Below, piece by piece: positions 59,781 to 64,000 of a stretch of DNA of 64,000 nt. The position numbers and the translations under genes are program-made. The DNA is taken from the NCBI RefSeq assembly GCF_900637665.1, contig NZ_LR134386.1:186001-250000 (forward strand), given 5' to 3'. The notes beneath the pieces were generated by a model. The model saw only the letters and a list, made by a program, of their open reading frames with translations, was not told where the DNA came from and ran no database searches. The first letter of the stretch is position 1; the number at the start of each line of letters is the position of its first letter. Source of the stretch: Chryseobacterium nakagawai (GTDB lineage: Bacteria; Bacteroidota; Bacteroidia; Flavobacteriales; Weeksellaceae).

Positions 59781-60437
59781 ATGAAAAATCTGAAAATTTT
59801 AATGGCAGCTTTTATCGCTGGATTAGGCTTATTAAGCTTTACAACAATGAATCACGATAAAAATAAACCTCAAAAAGAAAGTATTTCAGCTGTAAAAGGC
59901 TACGAAGTGGGAGATGAGGCTACTGACTTTAAGCTTAAAAATATTGATGGAAAAATGGTTTCCCTGAGTGATTTTAAAACAGCCAAGGGGTTCATTGTTA
60001 TTTTTACCTGTAACCATTGTCCGTATGCCAAGAAGTATGAAGACAGAATCATTGAGCTTGATAAGAAATATAAAGATCAGGGATATCCGGTCATAGCAAT
60101 CAATCCAAATGATCCAAATGTACAGCCTGAAGACGGCTACAAGCAGATGATCGATAGAGCGAAACAGAAAGGATTTACTTTTCCATATCTGGTGGACGAA
60201 GGGCAGAAGATCTATCCGCAGTATGGAGCTACCAAAACTCCGCATGTTTTTATACTACAGAAGGAAAACGGGAAGAATATTGTAAAATATATAGGCGCTA
60301 TTGATAACAATTATGATAATCCTAATGATGTATCAGAATACTATGCTCAGGACGCGGTAAATGCTCTAATAAAAAGTGAACCAGTAAAAATGACAAAAAC
60401 GGTTGCTATCGGCTGTACAATCAAGGTAAAGAAATAA
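59781..60437 (+). CDS. Exported AhpC/TSA-type thioredoxin-like protein
   Basis: 218 aa from the ATG at 59781; the TTG at 59775 is less likely. Signal peptide KNLKILMAAFIAGLGLLSF. VGDEATDFKLKNIDGKMVSLSDF starts the redoxin domain; active site TCNHCPYAKKYEDR is a CxxC. KTPHVFIL carries the cis-Pro region. Forms an operon with the TlpA-like gene; a pair for periplasmic redox maintenance (inference). Confidence 0.85.
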   Translation: MKNLKILMAAFIAGLGLLSFTTMNHDKNKPQKESISAVKGYEVGDEATDFKLKNIDGKMVSLSDFKTAKGFIVIFTCNHCPYAKKYEDRIIELDKKYKDQGYPVIAINPNDPNVQPEDGYKQMIDRAKQKGFTFPYLVDEGQKIYPQYGATKTPHVFILQKENGKNIVKYIGAIDNNYDNPNDVSEYYAQDAVNALIKSEPVKMTKTVAIGCTIKVKK

Positions 60438-60452
60438 TATATTTGTTAGAAT

Positions 60453-60486
60453 AAAAATCGGTGTTTTTAATGAATGCCGATTTTTT
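60453..60486 (+). terminator. terminator after the two thioredoxin-like genes
   Basis: AAAAATCGG/CCGATTTTT, followed by T6 overall. 15-nt loop. Confidence 0.85.
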
Positions 60487-60514
60487 ATGTCCTAACTTTT
60501 AATAAAACATACAC

Positions 60515-60889
60515 ATGAAATTCCAATTTAGCCTGAAATATCTCATTATCTCCGTTTTTATTTTCCTTGTTGAGGTACTTATCGCAACAAAATTAAAGGA
60601 TATTTTCTTTGTAAGAGCTTATCTTGGAGATGTCATTGTTGTCATACTTCTTTATACTTTGGTGAAAAGCTTTTTCAGGGTTAATAATGAAAAACTTATT
60701 CTCGGGGTTTTAATTTTTTCCTGCTTTGTAGAGTTTGCCCAATATTTCAATATTGCGGAAAAACTAGGCTTCCGTCCTGGAAGCCTGATGTATATTGTGA
60801 TTGGAAATTCTTTTTCCTGGATTGATATTCTGTGTTATGTCGCAGGCTGTGTATTCCTCTATGTGTTTGTAAAGCTGACAAAAAAATGA
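60515..60889 (+). CDS. DUF2809 family membrane protein
   Basis: 124 aa with four membrane helices. The C-terminal FRPGSLMYIVIGNSFSWIDILCYVAGC and FVRAYLGDVIVVILLYTLVKSFF match DUF2809, of unknown function. Convergent with the YARHG gene, 34 bp apart. Confidence 0.85.
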   Translation: MKFQFSLKYLIISVFIFLVEVLIATKLKDIFFVRAYLGDVIVVILLYTLVKSFFRVNNEKLILGVLIFSCFVEFAQYFNIAEKLGFRPGSLMYIVIGNSFSWIDILCYVAGCVFLYVFVKLTKK

Positions 60890-60923
60890 AAACTTAATCT
60901 CACCTTCAAACTCCTAGTTTTTT

Positions 60924-61841
60924 CTATCTTCCAAAGCTGTCATATTTATCTTCAGCATATTTAATAAATTTGTTCAGGAGTGCCACATTGTCTTTTTCCA
61001 TAGGGGAAAGCTCGTTATCTACATTATTGGAAACCGGAATATACCAATTGGTCTGTTCAAAGAAATCCCTGTAAGTTTCTTTTTTAAAGGAATACCCATG
61101 TCTTGCAAATACGGAGTTCTTGATAATCTCCAGATCCAGTTTTCTTAAGTTTTTAAGGTCTTTTTCATTGAGTTTTTGTTTAGAGGCATTCAGCTTAAAG
61201 ACGGCATCAGAAGCTACCCGATTTTTTGATGTTGTATAGCTTTCGGTTTTCCCATCACTATCTGTGTACTTCTCAACAAAAGACTTAGGATTATTCCAGT
61301 CTACCAGATTGGACTCCGGATCAAGCATAAAATTGGGGTTATAAACAAATTCCTTTTTAATGAGTTTGAGTGATTTCAGAGGGGCTTTTACTCCTTTTGT
61401 GTTGAAGGCATTCCATTTTCCCGTTAAGCTGTCTCCACTCAGTTTTACCTCAAATCTGCCATCTGTTTTATCATTACCCGGCTCATCCAGTACAAAAGAT
61501 TTTGACGTTTCATTAAAAACTCCTCTTACAGGGCGTTGGTTTCCATTCACAATGCTTTGTCCATACACACTGTCTTTGGTAATCCTGTTGATTTTTAGAG
61601 AAATTTTTTTGTAGACGCTCTCATTATATTCAGAGCCATCTACATCGTCAACCATTTTTTCCATTCCTGCAAAATCGCCGGTGTAAATCCCGTAATATTC
61701 TTTATGAACTTCAGGAATAATGACAGAGTCTTTTTTTGCTGTTAGAGAATCTTTGTTGGATTCATTCGTTTTTCCATCTTTTTTACAGCTAATAAGCGCT
61801 GCTGCAAGAAGAGAAATAAAGGTGTAATTTAAAATTTTCAT
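60924..61841 (-). CDS. YARHG-domain lipoprotein
   Basis: 305 aa. Signal with lipobox ALISC (Cys19). The C-terminal part (about 230-290) holds YARHG: ILEIIKNSVFARHG-type with FFEQTNWYIP. The N-terminal half is a beta-rich domain of unknown function. The gene starts inside the previous gene by 4 bp (ATGA), so it is coupled to the DUF2306 protein. Confidence 0.85.
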   Translation of the reverse strand: MKILNYTFISLLAAALISCKKDGKTNESNKDSLTAKKDSVIIPEVHKEYYGIYTGDFAGMEKMVDDVDGSEYNESVYKKISLKINRITKDSVYGQSIVNGNQRPVRGVFNETSKSFVLDEPGNDKTDGRFEVKLSGDSLTGKWNAFNTKGVKAPLKSLKLIKKEFVYNPNFMLDPESNLVDWNNPKSFVEKYTDSDGKTESYTTSKNRVASDAVFKLNASKQKLNEKDLKNLRKLDLEIIKNSVFARHGYSFKKETYRDFFEQTNWYIPVSNNVDNELSPMEKDNVALLNKFIKYAEDKYDSFGR

Positions 61842-62479
61842 ATCTGTTTTTTTGTGATTAAATATTCAATGAAAAGGATATTTGGAATCCAGCCCAGCCA
61901 TGCAATGATTTGGTAAACATCCATAGGATTGGGATGAAATAAATATACGATAATAACTTTCCACATCCGTAATGTGATGGCTGATAATGTAAAAGCAAAG
62001 CTCCGCCACATCCATTGCTTGTGTTCTTTAAACCTTTTCTGTCTGGCCAGCTGATAAGCTTTGAAGGTAGAAAACCACCATAAAAAGCCCAGTATAACGA
62101 ATGAAATCCTTGAAAAAAGCCCTCCATTGGCAAAAAACCCCATATAAATTCCGGAAGGGGCAGCCAAAAACAATATAAGAAGAATATAGAGCTTTCCTAT
62201 ATTTCTGTGGAAATTTTTTAGCCTGAAATCTTTTCGGAGTATTGCAAGAAACCCTGAAAGAAGTACAAAAATGCTGGTGTATACATGAGCGTAGAAAAAA
62301 TAAAGATATTCCGGCCTGTGCTCCACTTCAGTTTGTTTAATCATCAGGAAGCTAACGTTAGGATTCAAAGGAATATATTCCAGAGTAATCATAACCATCA
62401 GCCAAAAGAAATATATAAATCCTATGATGAGCAGGATTTTGAAAAAAGTGATATTTCTTTTGGCTGAAAGCATACCCAT
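61838..62479 (-). CDS. DUF2306 membrane protein
   Basis: 213 aa with six to seven membrane helices. RKDFRLKNFHRNIGKLYI and RFKEHKQWMWRSFAFTLSAITLRMWK resemble DUF2306 (H-R-x2-G and E-H-x2-W-M-x-R-S-x-A). These may bind haem through the His; a function is not known. Middle gene of a three-gene minus-strand run. Confidence 0.8.
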   Translation of the reverse strand: MGMLSAKRNITFFKILLIIGFIYFFWLMVMITLEYIPLNPNVSFLMIKQTEVEHRPEYLYFFYAHVYTSIFVLLSGFLAILRKDFRLKNFHRNIGKLYILLILFLAAPSGIYMGFFANGGLFSRISFVILGFLWWFSTFKAYQLARQKRFKEHKQWMWRSFAFTLSAITLRMWKVIIVYLFHPNPMDVYQIIAWLGWIPNILFIEYLITKKQI

Positions 62480-62482
62480 ATT

Positions 62483-62875
62483 TTAATCAAAATCTATCGA
62501 CATTGGAAGGGTATACCAATAGTCTACAGGTTTGTTTTTATAAACTGCGGGCTCCCATTTTTTGTTTATGGTATTGATGACCCGTATCAATTCTTTATTA
62601 AAGCTTTCCTGCTCTCCGTTCGCTGTCACAGAGCTCAGTTCTCCCTTGGAATCAATTAGAAACCGTACCTCTGAGTTTGCTGAGTCTGTAATGGTACTAA
62701 AATTTAATTTACTCATAATGAGTGTTTTGAATACAGCAATTCCTCCTGGAAATTCAGGTCTTATATCTGCTTTATTGGTGTAATCTTTTACAGGGGATTC
62801 TGCCGGGTCCTGTTTTGCCTGAGAAAAAAACAATGTGAACCCAAACGTAAATAATAGAAATATTAATTTTTTCAT
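62483..62875 (-). CDS. Exported TonB-C-terminal-like protein
   Basis: 130 aa with signal peptide (KKLIFLLFTFGFTLFFS, cut before QAK). ADIRPEFPGGIAVFKTLIMSKL, EVRFLIDSKGELSSVTANG and KKWEPAVYKNKPVDYWYTLPMSI match the C-terminal domain of TonB energy transducers, but there is no membrane anchor or linker. Free-standing versions are frequent in Bacteroidota. 3 bp separate it from the DUF2306 gene. Confidence 0.82.
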   Translation of the reverse strand: MKKLIFLLFTFGFTLFFSQAKQDPAESPVKDYTNKADIRPEFPGGIAVFKTLIMSKLNFSTITDSANSEVRFLIDSKGELSSVTANGEQESFNKELIRVINTINKKWEPAVYKNKPVDYWYTLPMSIDFD

Positions 62876-62904
62876 GTGTCGTTATCCTTATTTTTAGTGA
62901 TTTT

Positions 62905-64000
62905 TTATAGGGAATTTAAATCCTGTGCAATCAACCAGCCTTCACTCCAGCATGCCTGGAAATTGAATCCTCCGGTTACGGCATCTATATTCAATACCTC
63001 TCCGGCAATATAAAAATTAGGAAGAAGTTTTGAAGACATGTTTTTAAAGTTAATCTCCTTTAAATCAACACCTCCTGCCGTTACAAATTCGTCTTTAAAT
63101 GTTGATTTCCCGGTTACCTGAAACTTTTTCTTACATAGATTTTCAAGGATTTTTTGCATTTCCTTTCCGGAAATATTAGCTACCTGTTTATTGAGGTCTA
63201 CCTTTGAAATATCCAGAATTTTCTGCCAGAATCTGTTCGTAATATCAAAAATCTTCGATTGTCCGATGGTTTTTTTAGGATTGCTCTGTTTAAAGTTATG
63301 GAACATTTCCTCAGCATCAGTTATATCTATCGAAGCGAAATTTACTTCAATTTCAAAATTGTACTTAAGTTTTGCGAGACTTATAGCTTCCCAGGCCGAA
63401 ATCTTCAGAACAGCAGGTCCTGAAAGTCCCCAATGGGTAATCAATAGAGGTCCGCTTTCATCGGTTTTCAGTTTAGGAATAGAAATTCCTGCGTTTTCAA
63501 AGCTTGTTCCCGGAAGATCTTTTAAAAGTTCATCCTTAATATTAAAAGTAAAAAGAGAAGGGACAAGGTCTACGATTTTATGGCCCAGATTTTCTACAAT
63601 TTTTAAAGATTTGGGTGAACTTCCGGTAGTATATACGATATAATCTGCCTCAAAATCTCCTGAATTGGTTTTTACAAGATATTTTTCATCCTGCTTCTCA
63701 ATCTCTTTTACCGTACATTTTGTTTGTACAACTCCATTTTTCTTCTGAACTTCATTCAGAAAAGTATTGATGATGGTTTGTGAAGAGTTGCTTTCAGGGA
63801 AGGTTCTGTTGTCATTTTCTATTTTCAACGGAACATTACGCTGATCGAACCATTCCATGGTGTCTCCCGGTTGAAATTTGGTGAAAACGCTCAATAATTC
63901 CTTGTTTCCACGAGGATAGAACTGTACCAGTTCTCTTGGATCAAAGCAGGCGTGGGTAACATTACAGCGTCCACCTCCGGAAATTTTAACTTTCTGAAGG
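62905..64000 (-). CDS. NAD(P)/FAD-dependent oxidoreductase, BaiN/HI0933 family (5' truncated by window)
   Basis: The frame runs to the right edge; the first residues readable are KISGGGRCNVTHACF, the family signature. The rest shows the flavoprotein fold: IVYTTGSSPKSLKIVENLGHKI, GLSGPAVLKISAW, VTAGGVDLKEINFKNM and the C-terminal FAD motif PNFYIAGEVLNIDAVTGGFNFQACWSEG. The TTG near 63894 is an internal Leu codon (GNKELLSVF), not a start. The substrate is unknown. Confidence 0.9.
   Translation of the reverse strand, partial: LQKVKISGGGRCNVTHACFDPRELVQFYPRGNKELLSVFTKFQPGDTMEWFDQRNVPLKIENDNRTFPESNSSQTIINTFLNEVQKKNGVVQTKCTVKEIEKQDEKYLVKTNSGDFEADYIVYTTGSSPKSLKIVENLGHKIVDLVPSLFTFNIKDELLKDLPGTSFENAGISIPKLKTDESGPLLITHWGLSGPAVLKISAWEAISLAKLKYNFEIEVNFASIDITDAEEMFHNFKQSNPKKTIGQSKIFDITNRFWQKILDISKVDLNKQVANISGKEMQKILENLCKKKFQVTGKSTFKDEFVTAGGVDLKEINFKNMSSKLLPNFYIAGEVLNIDAVTGGFNFQACWSEGWLIAQDLNSL

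Overview
The window looks like chromosome from a Chryseobacterium-type flavobacterium (Bacteroidota). Evidence: low G+C; promoters of the Bacteroidota type (TTG about 17-23 nt before TAnnTTTG) rather than sigma70 boxes; almost no Shine-Dalgarno sequences; a CarboxypepD-reg/TonB-dependent receptor; GMP reductase, SodC lipoprotein, DUF885 and YARHG lipoproteins, an AccD without its zinc ribbon, and small GG-leader peptides like those called bacteriocin-like proteins in Chryseobacterium. Genus is inference from protein resemblance. No phage, insertion sequence or CRISPR array was seen.

Layout. 1-6.1 kb: tail of an unknown gene, fabG, guaC, an operon of a divergent Lgt-like membrane protein, a small two-helix protein and a radical SAM enzyme resembling tetraether lipid synthases, then surE and a small membrane protein. 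6.4-13.4 kb: S41 tail-specific protease, sodC, an AraC/GyrI regulator, and a TonB-dependent receptor with a periplasmic partner. 13.5-18.4 kb: two Cys-containing GG-leader peptides and a LytS/LytTR signalling locus with four 2TM domains and an ICMT-like methyltransferase. 18.4-31.9 kb: alpha/beta hydrolase, unknown genes, a glycine-rich protein, mnmA, clpC, three glycosyltransferases around sufE, and an Sfp-type transferase. 32-44.3 kb: tandem tRNA-Val genes, folC, a TolC-family protein, SprT-like protease, mannose-1-phosphate guanylyltransferase, face-to-face bcp/nth promoters, DUF885 lipoprotein and exbB-exbD-tonB. 44.3-53.2 kb: a frameshifted four-helix-bundle gene, an SpmA-SpmB fusion, accD, fbaA, nadK, a CBS protein, a likely orphan small RNA, a SpoU methyltransferase and a YwqK/MORN protein. 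53.2-64 kb: bestrophin, cupin/JmjC-like protein, mutS, two more GG-leader peptides, two thioredoxin-fold proteins, YARHG and DUF2306 proteins, and the C-terminal part of a BaiN/HI0933-type flavoprotein cut by the window edge.

The strongest new signals are: (a) a putative LytTR regulon, with 9-bp direct repeats of 21-bp period placed 42-43 bp before the -7 box of the TonB receptor, the kinase operon and the 2TM operon; (b) a Tes-like radical SAM enzyme next to an Lgt homologue that has lost canonical residues, suggesting unusual lipid or lipoprotein chemistry; (c) two pairs of small GG-leader peptides too short for ordinary ORF calling; (d) a consensus promoter plus terminator with no gene between them. 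Several TTG-start reading frames are artefacts: the TTG lies inside the promoter, and the real ATG is about 16-25 nt downstream.
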